Source: Mycolicibacterium moriokaense
GTDB lineage: Bacteria; Actinomycetota; Actinomycetes; Mycobacteriales; Mycobacteriaceae
Assembly (NCBI RefSeq): GCF_003347205.1
Contig: NZ_QQBJ01000004.1
Location: 248,001 to 312,000 of the forward strand
Direction: 5' to 3'
DNA length: 64,000 nt
In this document: piece after piece, positions 8,143 to 16,915 of the stretch
How positions within the stretch are numbered: position 1 is the first letter of the stretch
Layout of the letters: every line of letters starts with the position of its first letter
Made by a program: the position numbers and the translations under genes
Notes under the pieces: generated by a model
What the model saw: the letters and a program-made list of their open reading frames with translations, nothing else
What the model was told of the DNA's origin: nothing
Databases searched by the model: none

Positions 8143-11100
8143 TCAGCCTTCCAGGTCGCCTTCGGTCTCCAGCAGCACCTGTCGCAATCCGTCCAGGGTG
8201 CCCGCGTCGGGCTGCGCCCACAGGCCGCGATCGGCCGCTTCGAGCAATCGTTCGGCCATGCCGTGCAGTGCCCACGGGTTGGACTCCGCCATGAATTTGC
8301 GGTTCTCGCCGTCGAGCACGTAGGCCTGCGTGAGCCGCTCGTACATCCAGTCGGCCATCACCCCGGCGGTGGCGTCGTAACCGAACAGGTAGTCGACCGT
8401 GGCGGCCATCTCGAATGCGCCCTTGTAGCCGTGCCTGCGCATCGCCGTCATCCACCGCGGGTTCACCACGCGGGCCCGGAAGACCCGCGTCGTCTCCTCC
8501 GACAGCGTCCGCGTGCGCACGGCGTCGGGGCGGGTGTTGTCGCCGATGTATGCGGCGGGCGCCTTTCCGGTCAACGCGCGCACCGTGGCCACCATCCCGC
8601 CGTGGTACTGGAAGTAGTCGTCGGAGTCGGCGATGTCGTGCTCGCGGGTGTCGGTGTTCTTCGCGGCCACCGCGATGCGGCGGTACTGCCGGTTCATGTC
8701 GTCGGCGGCGGGCGCACCGTCGAGGCCGCGCCCGTAGGCGAAACCGCCCCATGCGGTGTACACCTCGGCGAGATCGGCGTCGTCGCGCCAGTTGCGGCTG
8801 TCGATCAACTGCAGCAGCCCGGCGCCGTAGGTTCCCGGCTTCGAGCCGAAAACCCTTGTGGTGGAACGCCGCCGATCGCCGTGCTCGGCCATGTCCGCGT
8901 CCGCGTGGGCGCGGACGAAGTTGGTGTCGGCGGGTTCGTCGAGGTTCGCGACGAGTGCCACCGCGTCGTCGAGCATGGTGACCACGTGCGGGAAGGCGTC
9001 CCGAAAGAACCCGGAGATCCGGACCGTGACGTCGATGCGCGGCCTGCCCAGTTCGGCGGGCGGGATCGGTTCCAGATCGACCACACGCCGTGATGCGTCG
9101 TCCCATACCGGCCTAACACCCAGCAGCGCAAGGACTTCGGCGATGTCGTCGCCTGCCGTGCGCATCGCCGACGTGCCCCAGACCGACAGGCCGACCGAGC
9201 GCGGCCAGCTGCCGTGCTCCTCGCGGTACCGGGCCAGCAGCGACTCGGCCATCGCGCTGCCCGTTTCCCACGCCAGCCGCGACGGCACGGCCTTGGGGTC
9301 GACGGAGTAGAAGTTGCGCCCGGTGGGCAGCACATTGACCAGCCCTCGCAGCGGGGAACCCGACGGGCCTGCGGCGATGAACCGTCCGTCCAGCGCACGC
9401 AGGATCTGGTCGATCTCACCGGCGGTGCCCGCGAGGCGGGGCAGCACCTCGGTGGCGGCGAACCGTAGGATCGCCGCGACATCGCGGTTGTCGGTCAGCC
9501 CGTCGACGACGGCCGGATCCCAGCCTGCCTGCTGCAGCTCCGAAAGCAGTCCCCGCGCTTGGCTTTCGGCCTCGTCGACCGCGGCGCGCTCGTCGGTGCC
9601 GTCCTCGGCCAGGCCCAGCGCCTGACGCAGGCCCGGTACCGTCTGGTCGCCGCCGAAAAGCTGCCGCGCCCGCAGGATCGCCAGCACCAGGTCGAGTTCG
9701 GATTCGCCTGTCGGGGCTTGGCCGAGGATGTGCAGCCCGTCGCGGATCTGAACGTCTTTGATCTCGCAGAGCCAGCCGTCGACGTGCAGCAGCATGTCGT
9801 CGAACGAGTCGTCCTCGGGGCGCTCGGCCAGGCCCAGGTCGCGGTCCATTTCGGCGGCACGCATCAACGTCCAGATCTGCTGGCGGATCGCGGGCAGCTT
9901 GCCGGGGTCCAGTGCCGCGATGGTCGCGTGCTCGTCGAGCAGCTGCTCCAGTCGCGCTATGTCGCCGTAGGTTTCGGCGCGGGCCATCGGCGGGATGAGG
10001 TGGTCGACGAGGGTGGCGTGTGCGCGCCGCTTGGCCTGCGTCCCCTCCCCCGGATCGTTGACCAGAAACGGGTAGATCAACGGCAGATCGCCCAGCGCCG
10101 CGTCGGCTCCGCAGGCCGCGGACATGCCGAGGGTCTTGCCCGGCAGCCACTCCAGGTTGCCGTGCTTGCCGAGGTGGACGACCGCGTCGGCGCCGAACCC
10201 GTTGGCGATCCAGTGATATGCCGCCAAATAGTGATGGCTCGGCGGCAGATCGGGGTCGTGGTAGATGGCGACCGGGTTCTCTCCGAAGCCCCGCGGCGGC
10301 TGCACCATCAACACGACGTTGCCCGCCCGCATCGCGGCGATGACGATCTCGCCGTCGCGATCACTGCTGCGATCGACGAACAGGTCGCCCGGCGCAGCAC
10401 CCCAGTGCTTCTCGACCGCGTCGGTGAGCTCGGCGGGCAGCGTCGCGAACCAGGATCGATAGTCTTTGGCGGACAACCGGATCGGGTTGCCGGACAGCGC
10501 AGCGTCGGTCAGCCAGTCCGGATCCTGGCCGCCTCGCTCGATGAGCGCGTGAATCAGCGCGTCACCGTCCTGCGCCTCCACCCCGGGGATGTCGCCGATG
10601 TCGTAGCCGACGTCGCGCATCGCGCGCAGCAGGGCGACCGCGCTGGCAGGAGTGTCGAGCCCGACCGCGTTGCCGATGCGGGCGTGCTTGGTCGGATATG
10701 CCGAGAACACGACCGCAACGCGCTTGTCCCGGGGCGCGACGGTACGTAGCCGCGCGTGCCGCACCGCGAGACCTGCAACCCGTGCGCAGCGTTCCGGATC
10801 GGCGACGTAGGTGATCAGGCCCTCGTCGTCGATCTCCTTGAACGAGAAGGGAACCGTGATGAGACGCCCGTCGAACTCCGGCACCGCCACCTGGGTCGCG
10901 ACATCGAGGGGGCTCATGCCGTCGTCGTTGTCCAGCCACTGCGACCGCGAACTGGTCAGGCACAGCCCCTGCAGGATCGGGATATCCAGCGCGGCAAGGT
11001 GAGCCACGTCCCAGGTGTCGTCGCTGCCGCCGGCCGTCACCGTGGCGGGCACAGCGCCGCCCGCGGCCAACACCGTGGTGACCATCGCATCGGCCGACCG

Positions 11101-11715
11101 CAACAGCTCGAGCATGTCCTCTTCGGCGGTGCGCAACGACGCGCAGTACACCGGCAGCGCCCGCCCACCCGCGTCTTCGATTGCGCCGCAGAGCGCTTCG
11201 ATGTAGGCGGTGTTGCCCGCCAACTGCTGTGCCCGGTAATACAGGACGGCGATGGTCGGGCCGTCGCCAGGCGATGACAGACGGTCGAGCACACCCCAGG
11301 TCGGGGTCGTCGCGGGCGGCGCGAAGCCGAACCCGGTCATCAGCACCGTGTCGCAGAGAAACGCGTGCAGTTGACGGAGGTTGTCCACCCCGCCCTGGGC
11401 GAGATAGACGTGCGCCTGCAGGGCCACGCCCGCCGGGACGGTGGAGTGGCTCATCAGGTCGGCGTCGGGCGCCTGCTCACCGCTGACCACCACGGTCGGC
11501 ACCCCGCTGGCGATGACCGCATCGATGCCGTCCTGCCATGACCGGTAGCCACCGAGAATCCGCACCACGACAAGGTCGGCGTTGCGCAGATGCTCGCTGA
11601 GTTCACCGTCGACCAGTCGCGACGGGTTGGCCAGGACGTATTGCGCTTGGCTGGAGCGAGCGGTGATCAGGTCGGTGTCGGACGTCGACAGCAATGCAAT
11701 GGTGGGCCCTGGCAC
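8143..11715 (-). CDS. cobN: cobaltochelatase subunit CobN
   Basis: 1190 aa, the normal length for actinobacterial CobN. It is the large subunit of the aerobic cobaltochelatase that inserts Co2+ into hydrogenobyrinic acid a,c-diamide, working with a CobS/CobT-type AAA+ pair not present here. Visible family motifs include AVVFSAYPTKHARIGNAVGLD, VVHLGKHGNLEWLPGK and GGFAYGRG. It starts at GTG 11715 with an AGGA Shine-Dalgarno eight bases upstream. It follows the small membrane-protein gene at 11741-11842 by 25 bp, so expression is probably driven from the CRP-site-bearing region upstream. The gene location matches Rv2062c. Confidence 0.96.
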   Translation of the reverse strand: MPGPTIALLSTSDTDLITARSSQAQYVLANPSRLVDGELSEHLRNADLVVVRILGGYRSWQDGIDAVIASGVPTVVVSGEQAPDADLMSHSTVPAGVALQAHVYLAQGGVDNLRQLHAFLCDTVLMTGFGFAPPATTPTWGVLDRLSSPGDGPTIAVLYYRAQQLAGNTAYIEALCGAIEDAGGRALPVYCASLRTAEEDMLELLRSADAMVTTVLAAGGAVPATVTAGGSDDTWDVAHLAALDIPILQGLCLTSSRSQWLDNDDGMSPLDVATQVAVPEFDGRLITVPFSFKEIDDEGLITYVADPERCARVAGLAVRHARLRTVAPRDKRVAVVFSAYPTKHARIGNAVGLDTPASAVALLRAMRDVGYDIGDIPGVEAQDGDALIHALIERGGQDPDWLTDAALSGNPIRLSAKDYRSWFATLPAELTDAVEKHWGAAPGDLFVDRSSDRDGEIVIAAMRAGNVVLMVQPPRGFGENPVAIYHDPDLPPSHHYLAAYHWIANGFGADAVVHLGKHGNLEWLPGKTLGMSAACGADAALGDLPLIYPFLVNDPGEGTQAKRRAHATLVDHLIPPMARAETYGDIARLEQLLDEHATIAALDPGKLPAIRQQIWTLMRAAEMDRDLGLAERPEDDSFDDMLLHVDGWLCEIKDVQIRDGLHILGQAPTGESELDLVLAILRARQLFGGDQTVPGLRQALGLAEDGTDERAAVDEAESQARGLLSELQQAGWDPAVVDGLTDNRDVAAILRFAATEVLPRLAGTAGEIDQILRALDGRFIAAGPSGSPLRGLVNVLPTGRNFYSVDPKAVPSRLAWETGSAMAESLLARYREEHGSWPRSVGLSVWGTSAMRTAGDDIAEVLALLGVRPVWDDASRRVVDLEPIPPAELGRPRIDVTVRISGFFRDAFPHVVTMLDDAVALVANLDEPADTNFVRAHADADMAEHGDRRRSTTRVFGSKPGTYGAGLLQLIDSRNWRDDADLAEVYTAWGGFAYGRGLDGAPAADDMNRQYRRIAVAAKNTDTREHDIADSDDYFQYHGGMVATVRALTGKAPAAYIGDNTRPDAVRTRTLSEETTRVFRARVVNPRWMTAMRRHGYKGAFEMAATVDYLFGYDATAGVMADWMYERLTQAYVLDGENRKFMAESNPWALHGMAERLLEAADRGLWAQPDAGTLDGLRQVLLETEGDLEG

Positions 11716-11740
11716 CCACCATTCCTATACCAGCAGGCGA

Positions 11741-11842
11741 TCAGTCGCCGAAGCGGCCGTGCCACGTCTGCGGGTACGGCAGGCCGGTGGCGGCGACGAG
11801 GACAACGAGGACAGCGCCGAAGGCGATCAAGGAGAACATCAT
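11741..11842 (-). CDS. small single-span membrane protein A (33 aa)
   Basis: A 33-residue ORF starting ATG-ATG, preceded by an AAGGA ribosome site. It begins MMFSLIAFGAVLVVLVAATG: one hydrophobic segment (about residues 3-19). A short polar tail follows (YPQTWHGRFGD). It aligns without gaps to the 35-residue ORF at 11976-12083: counting from its second Met, 15 of 31 positions are identical, including the Y-x-Q-x-W-x-x-R-x-G tail signature. That paralogy, together with the ribosome sites, argues that both are real genes. It lies 25 bp upstream of cobN and downstream of a CRP-type palindrome. A link with cobalamin or cobalt handling is only suggested by context. I do not recognise the family. 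Confidence 0.75.
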   Translation of the reverse strand: MMFSLIAFGAVLVVLVAATGLPYPQTWHGRFGD

Positions 11843-11947
11843 TGGTCCTTCCGTTCCTTGTTACACACACGTGCAACTGCGAGAACCGTACGACGGTACC
11901 GGCCAGTAACTATCGACTTGTGTCCGACGGAACTCGCAGCTCAGATA

Positions 11948-11963
11948 TGTGATGGCCGTCACA
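11948..11963. promoter_or_regulatory. CRP-type operator (perfect TGTGA-N6-TCACA)
   Basis: TGTGATGGCCGTCACA is an exact match to the CRP consensus used by mycobacterial Crp (Rv3676 family), and one more complementary base pair extends each arm. It lies between the two small membrane-protein genes, about 105 bp upstream of the start of protein A and cobN on the minus strand. A weak promoter-like GATAGT lies at 11909-11914, placing the site near -50, where CRP could activate. Which promoter it controls is inferred. Confidence 0.6.
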
Positions 11964-11975
11964 TCCGTGAGTTGC

Positions 11976-12083
11976 TCAACGTCCGGATATCCCCCACCGG
12001 CGCGCCCATGACTGCGAGTAGCCGGTGCCGGCCAGCGAGACGAGCAGCACCATCACCGCTGCGAAAACCAGAAGTGCGAACAT
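11976..12083 (-). CDS. small single-span membrane protein B (35 aa)
   Basis: 35 residues from the ATG at 12083, with an AAAGGAACG ribosome site. The N-terminal hydrophobic helix (MFALLVFAAVMVLLVSLAG) is followed by a basic tail containing YSQSWARRWG. It is a clear paralogue of the 33-aa ORF at 11741-11842 (same length of helix, shared Y-Q-W-R-G positions). The positive tail predicts a periplasmic-N, cytoplasmic-C orientation. It lies 34 bp after the gene at 12118-12456. No known family is recognised. It could be a small regulatory subunit of a membrane complex. The coding call rests on the duplication and the Shine-Dalgarno. Confidence 0.72.
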   Translation of the reverse strand: MFALLVFAAVMVLLVSLAGTGYSQSWARRWGISGR

Positions 12084-12117
12084 CGACGTTCCTTTCCCGA
12101 GGTGGTTTTGACGACGG

Positions 12118-12456
12118 CTACAGCCGGTCCATCTCCCGCGACATCGCGGAGCGCTCCAGGTAGGCGAACCGCTGCGGATAGTGCTTGGGCGCTTGCGGCT
12201 TCTCGGGCCGCGTGAACATCGCGCGCACCGCGGCGCTCAACTGATGGCCGACGTGCGAATGCCTGGCCGGCGCGGGCGCAAGGGCCGCCGCCGAGCCGAG
12301 CAGCACCTGCTGTTCGGTGATCAGCGCGGTGGTGTCGGCCGAGTTCTCGGCTGACGATGCCGGCGCGCCGGTGGTCTTCGGTGTGCCGTTGTTGGTCGTT
12401 ATCTCGTTGTTGGTCTCAGCCCTATTGGTCTCAGCCTTGGTTTCCAGCGTCGTCAT
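12118..12456 (-). CDS. orphan protein with low-complexity N-terminus
   Basis: 112 aa. The first about 45 residues are Thr/Asn/Glu/Ala-rich with a short internal repeat (KAETNRAETNNE), probably disordered. The rest contains LITEQQVLLGSAAAL, a basic RHSHVGHQLSAAVRAMF stretch and a C-terminal YPQRFAYLERSAMSREMDR. I recognise no domain, signal peptide or membrane span. It is first in a leftward series with the two small membrane-protein genes and cobN, divergent from cobG. M. tuberculosis has the mazEF7 toxin-antitoxin pair at this position, and this protein does not resemble either component. Confidence 0.7.
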   Translation of the reverse strand: MTTLETKAETNRAETNNEITTNNGTPKTTGAPASSAENSADTTALITEQQVLLGSAAALAPAPARHSHVGHQLSAAVRAMFTRPEKPQAPKHYPQRFAYLERSAMSREMDRL

Positions 12457-12537
12457 CTCTCTACTCCAACTGCCCCGACGTCCCGTGCTCTACTGCCCCG
12501 GGCTCTTTATGGTTGGAAACCTAAATTCGGCGCTTTA

Positions 12538-12566
12538 TTGACACACGCGTAGTCCACTACTCCAAT
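12538..12566 (+). promoter_or_regulatory. probable SigA promoter of cobG-cobH-cobIJ
   Basis: TTGACA at 12538-12543, a 17-bp spacer and TCCAAT at 12561-12566. The -35 is perfect and the -10 matches 4 of 6. The start would be about 12574, just before the palindrome at 12578-12591. Prediction by motif only. Confidence 0.45.
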
Positions 12567-12577
12567 TCGCGCACCAG

Positions 12578-12591
12578 CCGTACGCGTACGG
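12578..12591. promoter_or_regulatory. 14-bp perfect palindrome, candidate operator before cobG
   Basis: CCGTACGCGTACGG is its own reverse complement. It lies immediately downstream of the predicted cobG start of transcription and ends at the first possible cobG GTG. A related but imperfect element (CCGTAC/CGGTAC) is present at 11886-11899 in front of the cobN side. A repressor site is plausible; the regulator is unknown. Confidence 0.4.
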
Positions 12592-12599
12592 TGACTGTG

Positions 12600-13724
12600 A
12601 TGGCTCGAACCCGTGACCAGGATCAATGCCCCGGTGCGCTGTCGCTGCACAGGGCCGCCGACGGCGCGCTCGCACGGGTCCGGCTGCCCGGCGGGATGAT
12701 CGAACCACGCCAACTCGAGGCGCTGGCGCACGCGGCGGTTCGCTTCGGCTCACCGGCCATGGAGCTGACCTCGCGCGGCAACATCCAGATCCGCGGGATC
12801 GCAGACGACCAAGCCGCCGACGCCCTCGCCGGGGTGATCGCCGAGGCCGGGCTGCTGCCGTCGGCGACGCACGAACGGGTGCGCAACATCGTCGCCTCGC
12901 CGCTGTCGGGCCGGCTGGGCGGAGCCGCCGACATCCGGCAATGGGTCGGGCAACTCGATGCCGCGCTCTGCGCCGAGCCCGCGTTGGCGGCCTTACCCGG
13001 TCGGTTCTGGTTCGGCATCGACGACGGCCGCGGCGACGTTTCGGGCCTGGCGGCCGACCTCGGGGCGCACGTGGCCGACGATTCGGTCGCCGTGCTGTTG
13101 GCCGGTCGCGACACCGGCGTTCGGGTATCGCCCGCCGACGCCGTGCAGACGCTGGTATCGGTCGCGACGCGCTTTCTGCAGATCCGCGAAAATGCTTGGC
13201 GGGTAGCTGAATTCGAGGACACCTCGGCATTGGTCGACGGTCTTGCGCGGGTGTCAACCCCGGGCACCACCTGGCCGCCCGTCAGCCGCCCACCGGTCGG
13301 CTGGATCACCCAGGACGACGACCGGGTTGCGTTGGGCGCCGCCGCGCCGCTGGGCGTGCTGCAGGCGCGGGTGGCCGAATACCTGGCTGCCATCGACGCC
13401 CCGCTGGTCATCACGCCGTGGCGGTCGGTGCTGGTATGCGACCTCGAAGACGGCGTCGCGGACGCCGCGCTGCGGGTGCTCGCCCCGATGGGCCTGGTGT
13501 TCGACGACGGGTCGCCGTGGCTCGACGTCAGCGCTTGCACCGGCAGCCCCGGCTGCGAGCACTCCGCCGCCGACGTGCGGGCGGACGCGGCGCACGCAGT
13601 CCGCGAGCCGGCCGCGGCGCACCGGCATTACGTCGGCTGCGAACGGGCCTGCGGCAGCCCGCCGGGCGGCGACGTGCTGATCGCAACGGGAGACGGATAC
13701 GTCCTGCGCACAGCATCCCCGTAG
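12600..13724 (+). CDS. cobG: precorrin-3B synthase CobG
   Basis: 374 aa from the ATG at 12600 (GTG codons at 12591 and 12597 are alternatives). It belongs to the nitrite/sulfite reductase ferredoxin-like family and catalyses oxygen-dependent conversion of precorrin-3A to precorrin-3B, marking the aerobic cobalamin route. The N-terminal half contains MELTSRGNIQIRGI, typical of these half-domains. The C-terminal half has the four-Cys siroheme/4Fe-4S set: ACTGSPGCEHS and VGCERACGSPPGG. It is the first gene of a rightward operon with cobH (9 bp downstream) and cobIJ. Gene order matches Rv2064-Rv2066. Confidence 0.95.
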   Translation: MARTRDQDQCPGALSLHRAADGALARVRLPGGMIEPRQLEALAHAAVRFGSPAMELTSRGNIQIRGIADDQAADALAGVIAEAGLLPSATHERVRNIVASPLSGRLGGAADIRQWVGQLDAALCAEPALAALPGRFWFGIDDGRGDVSGLAADLGAHVADDSVAVLLAGRDTGVRVSPADAVQTLVSVATRFLQIRENAWRVAEFEDTSALVDGLARVSTPGTTWPPVSRPPVGWITQDDDRVALGAAAPLGVLQARVAEYLAAIDAPLVITPWRSVLVCDLEDGVADAALRVLAPMGLVFDDGSPWLDVSACTGSPGCEHSAADVRADAAHAVREPAAAHRHYVGCERACGSPPGGDVLIATGDGYVLRTASP

Positions 13725-13733
13725 GGTGATCGG

Positions 13734-14360
13734 GTGCTCGACTACATCCGCGACGCCGCCGAGATCTACCGGCAGTCGTTCGCGACGATCCGGGCCGAAG
13801 CCGATCTCTCCAGATTTCCCGACGACATCGCCCGCGTGGTCGTGCGGTTGATCCACACGTGCGGTCAGGTCGACGTCGCCGAGCACGTCGCCTACAGCGA
13901 CGACGTAGTTGTCAAGACGCACGCCGCGCTCGCAGCGGGTGCGCCAGTGCTGTGCGATTCCTCGATGGTCGCGGCCGGTATCACCCGGTCGCGGCTGCCG
14001 TCCGACAACGAGGTGGTGTCGCTGGTCGCCGATGACAGGGCCGCCGATCTGGCCGCGCGCCTGGGCACCACGCGCTCGGCGGCGGCGGTGCAGTTGTGGG
14101 CCGACCGACTCGGCGGCGCCGTTGTGGCCATCGGAAACGCTCCCACCGCACTGTTCCGGCTGCTGGAACTGGTCGACGACGGTGCGCCGACTCCGGCCGC
14201 CGTGCTGGGCGGGCCGGTGGGGTTCGTCGGGTCGGCTCAGTCCAAGCACGAACTCGTCGAGCGACCGCGAGGGATGTCCTACCTCGTGGTCACCGGCCGA
14301 CGCGGCGGCAGCGCGATGGCCGCCGCCGCCGTCAACGCGATCGCCAGCAGCGCCGAATGA
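13734..14360 (+). CDS. cobH: precorrin-8X methylmutase CobH
   Basis: 208 aa, GTG start. It catalyses the C11-to-C12 methyl migration giving hydrogenobyrinate. Family motifs seen are the catalytic-His region ([11 protein letters not shown], about residue 42), [21 protein letters not shown] and the glycine-rich C-terminal [17 protein letters not shown]. The length is normal. Its stop overlaps the start of cobIJ (ATGA), so the two are translationally coupled. Confidence 0.96.
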   Translation: MLDYIRDAAEIYRQSFATIRAEADLSRFPDDIARVVVRLIHTCGQVDVAEHVAYSDDVVVKTHAALAAGAPVLCDSSMVAAGITRSRLPSDNEVVSLVADDRAADLAARLGTTRSAAAVQLWADRLGGAVVAIGNAPTALFRLLELVDDGAPTPAAVLGGPVGFVGSAQSKHELVERPRGMSYLVVTGRRGGSAMAAAAVNAIASSAE

Positions 14361-15835
14361 GCGACGACGGCCAGATCCGCAAGGGCACGCTGTGGGGCGT
14401 CGGGCTGGGTCCCGGCGACCCGGAACTGGTCACGGTCAAGGCGGCCAGGGTGATCGCGCAGGCCGACGTCGTCGCGTATCACAGTGCGCGGCACGGCCGC
14501 AGCATCGCCCGCGCGATCGCCGAACCCTACCTTCGCCCGGGCCAACTCGAGGAACACCTGACCTACCCGGTGACCACCGAGACCACCGACCATCCCGGCG
14601 GCTACGACGGCGCGATGGAGGACTTCTACCGCGAGGCCGCCGAGCGCATCGCCGCCCACCTGGCCGCAGGCCGCGACGTCGCACTGCTGGCCGAGGGCGA
14701 TCCCCTGTTCTACAGCTCGTACATGCACATGCACACCCGGCTCACCGAGCGCTTCGACGCCGTGATCGTGCCGGGTGTGACGTCGGTCAGTGCCGCGTCG
14801 GCGGCCACCGGCACCCCGTTGGTGCAGGGCGACGAAGTACTGTCGATCATTCCGGGCACGCTGCCGGTCGACGAACTCAAGCGCAGGCTGGCCGACGCCG
14901 ACGCCGCCGTGGTGATGAAACTGGGTCGCTCGTATCCAGCTGTCCGCGAGGCGCTTTCGTCGGTCGGACGGCTCGACGAGGCGTACTACGTGGAACGAGC
15001 CAGCACACCGGCGCAGCGGGTGCTGCCCGCAGGCGACGTCGACGACGCCAAGGTGCCCTACTTCTCCCTCGCCATGCTCCCCGGAGCCGCGACCAAGGCG
15101 GCATCGGCGGGCACCGTCACCGTTGTCGGCCTCGGTCCGGGTGACAGCGACTGGATCACCCCGCAGAGCCGCCGCGAACTGGCTGCGGCGACCGACCTCA
15201 TCGGCTACGGCCCCTACCTGGCGCGTGTGCGTCTGCGCGACGGCCAGCATGCGCACCCCAGCGACAACACCGACGAACCCGCCCGCGCGCGGCTGGCATG
15301 CACGCTGGCCGAGCAGGGCCGAGCCGTCGCGGTCGTCTCATCGGGCGACCCCGGGGTGTTCGCGATGGCCACGGCCGTGCTCGAGGAAGCCAAGCAGTGG
15401 CCCGGCGTCACGGTCCGGGTCATTCCGGCCATGACCGCGGCGCAGGCCGTCGCCAGCCGGGTCGGCGCACCGCTCGGCCACGACTATGCGGTGATCTCGC
15501 TGTCGGACCGGCTCAAGCCGTGGGAAGTCATCGCCGAGCGACTCACCGCCGCGGCCAAGGCCGACATGGTGCTCGCGGTCTACAACCCCGCCTCGAACAG
15601 CCGCACCTGGCAGGTGGGCGCCATGCGGGACTTGCTGCTGGAGCACCGTGACCCGGGTACGCCCGTGGTCATCGGCCGGGACGTGTCCGGTCCGGATGAA
15701 GAGGTCAAGATCGTTCGGCTCGCCGACCTCGATGCCGCCGAGGTCGACATGCGCTGCCTGCTGATCATCGGGTCGTCGCAGACCCAGTGGTATGACGATC
15801 GGGTGTACACCCCCCGCCGGTACCCCACGCTCTGA
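14357..15835 (+). CDS. cobIJ: CobI-CobJ fusion: precorrin-2 C20- and precorrin-3B C17-methyltransferase
   Basis: 492 aa bifunctional protein with two SAM-dependent tetrapyrrole methylase domains. Residues 1-about 245 are CobI-like ([38 protein letters not shown]). Residues about 252-492 are CobJ-like ([58 protein letters not shown]). The fusion is the usual arrangement in mycobacteria (Rv2066). The start is fixed by the 4-bp overlap with cobH. It supplies two successive C-methylations around the CobG step. Confidence 0.95.
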   Translation: MSDDGQIRKGTLWGVGLGPGDPELVTVKAARVIAQADVVAYHSARHGRSIARAIAEPYLRPGQLEEHLTYPVTTETTDHPGGYDGAMEDFYREAAERIAAHLAAGRDVALLAEGDPLFYSSYMHMHTRLTERFDAVIVPGVTSVSAASAATGTPLVQGDEVLSIIPGTLPVDELKRRLADADAAVVMKLGRSYPAVREALSSVGRLDEAYYVERASTPAQRVLPAGDVDDAKVPYFSLAMLPGAATKAASAGTVTVVGLGPGDSDWITPQSRRELAAATDLIGYGPYLARVRLRDGQHAHPSDNTDEPARARLACTLAEQGRAVAVVSSGDPGVFAMATAVLEEAKQWPGVTVRVIPAMTAAQAVASRVGAPLGHDYAVISLSDRLKPWEVIAERLTAAAKADMVLAVYNPASNSRTWQVGAMRDLLLEHRDPGTPVVIGRDVSGPDEEVKIVRLADLDAAEVDMRCLLIIGSSQTQWYDDRVYTPRRYPTL

Positions 15836-15850
15836 TACTGTCCGGCAGCC

Positions 15851-16915
15851 ATGACCATTCCACGTGGACCCCAAAATGTAACGGCGGCGTGGCTGGGCTC
15901 CGTCTTGGGAGCCGACGTGAGCGACGTCGACGTCACCGCCATCGGCACCGGCCAGACCGGTGCCACCTATCGGGTCAGCGCCACATACCCGACCGACAGC
16001 GGGCTGCCCGCCACCTTCGCGGTCAAGCTGTCAGCACAGGACGACGCCGTCCGCGAGCGGGTGGCACTCGGGTACCGATCCGAGGTCGAGTACTACGCGC
16101 GGGTCGCCGACCGCATGAGCATCCCTGTGCCGCAGGCCTATTACTCCGAGATCTCCGAGGACGGCGCCGACTTCGTGCTCGTCCTCGCCGACATGGCACC
16201 TGCGGTGCAGGGCGACCAGATCGCGGGCTGCAGCGCCGCCGAGGCATCCCTGGCAGTCCAGGCGCTCGCCGGCCTGCACGGACCCAGCTGGTGTGACCCC
16301 GAGTGGATGGCGCTGTCAGGCATCGCGATGCCCAAACCCGGTGACGACGCCTCAGCGGGCGGCCTGGGCGAGATCTCGAAGATGGCGGCGGGGATCCTGG
16401 TCGACAAGCTCGGCGACGACATCAGCGACGAGGACACGGAGACGTTCACCGCCGCGATGTCGTTGGTGACGCCGTGGCTGATGGCCGAGCCCAGCCGATA
16501 CGCGTTGATGCACGGCGACTATCGGCTGGACAACATGTTGTTCGACCCCGACCGCACCCGGATCACCGTGGTGGACTGGCAGACGGTCGGGATCGGCTTG
16601 CCCGCACGCGATCTCGCCTACTTCACCGCGACCAGCCTCGATCCCGACGACCGCGCGAACATCGAGAAGGACCTCGTCGCCCAGTACCATCGGGCGCTAC
16701 TCGGCTACGGCGTGACCGATTACGACTTCGATACGTGCTGGCAGGACTATCGCCTCGGGGTGGTGCAGGCGCCACTTCTCACCGGCCTCGGCTTCGCGTT
16801 CGCCGCATCCACCGAGCGCGGCGACGAGATGATGCTGACCATGCTGCACAGGGGCTGCCGGGCGATCCGCGAGTTGGGCACTCTCGACCTGATCAAGTCC
16901 TACCAAGAGACCTGA
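15851..16915 (+). CDS. aminoglycoside-phosphotransferase-like kinase (APH family)
   Basis: 354 aa protein-kinase-like fold of the APH/EcKinase group. The nucleotide-binding loop is near residues 32-55 (IGTGQTGATYRV, then FAVKL). The catalytic loop HGDYRLDNMLF is at about residue 220, and DWQTVG carries the metal-binding Asp at about residue 240. The substrate is unknown; mycobacterial members are diverse and few are antibiotic-resistance enzymes. The gene starts 15 bp after cobIJ and its 3' end overlaps convergently with cobK by 23 bp. Context next to cobalamin genes is probably positional rather than functional. Confidence 0.85.
   Translation: MTIPRGPQNVTAAWLGSVLGADVSDVDVTAIGTGQTGATYRVSATYPTDSGLPATFAVKLSAQDDAVRERVALGYRSEVEYYARVADRMSIPVPQAYYSEISEDGADFVLVLADMAPAVQGDQIAGCSAAEASLAVQALAGLHGPSWCDPEWMALSGIAMPKPGDDASAGGLGEISKMAAGILVDKLGDDISDEDTETFTAAMSLVTPWLMAEPSRYALMHGDYRLDNMLFDPDRTRITVVDWQTVGIGLPARDLAYFTATSLDPDDRANIEKDLVAQYHRALLGYGVTDYDFDTCWQDYRLGVVQAPLLTGLGFAFAASTERGDEMMLTMLHRGCRAIRELGTLDLIKSYQET

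Noticed and set aside
8263-9093. 276-aa plus-strand open frame inside cobN
   Set aside because: Shadow of the cobN reading frame with no recognisable motif and no ribosome site.
11716-12600. Cobalamin riboswitch between cobN and cobG
   Set aside because: I looked for B12-box-like GCCACTG and the surrounding stems on both strands and saw none; the space is occupied by three small genes and palindromes.
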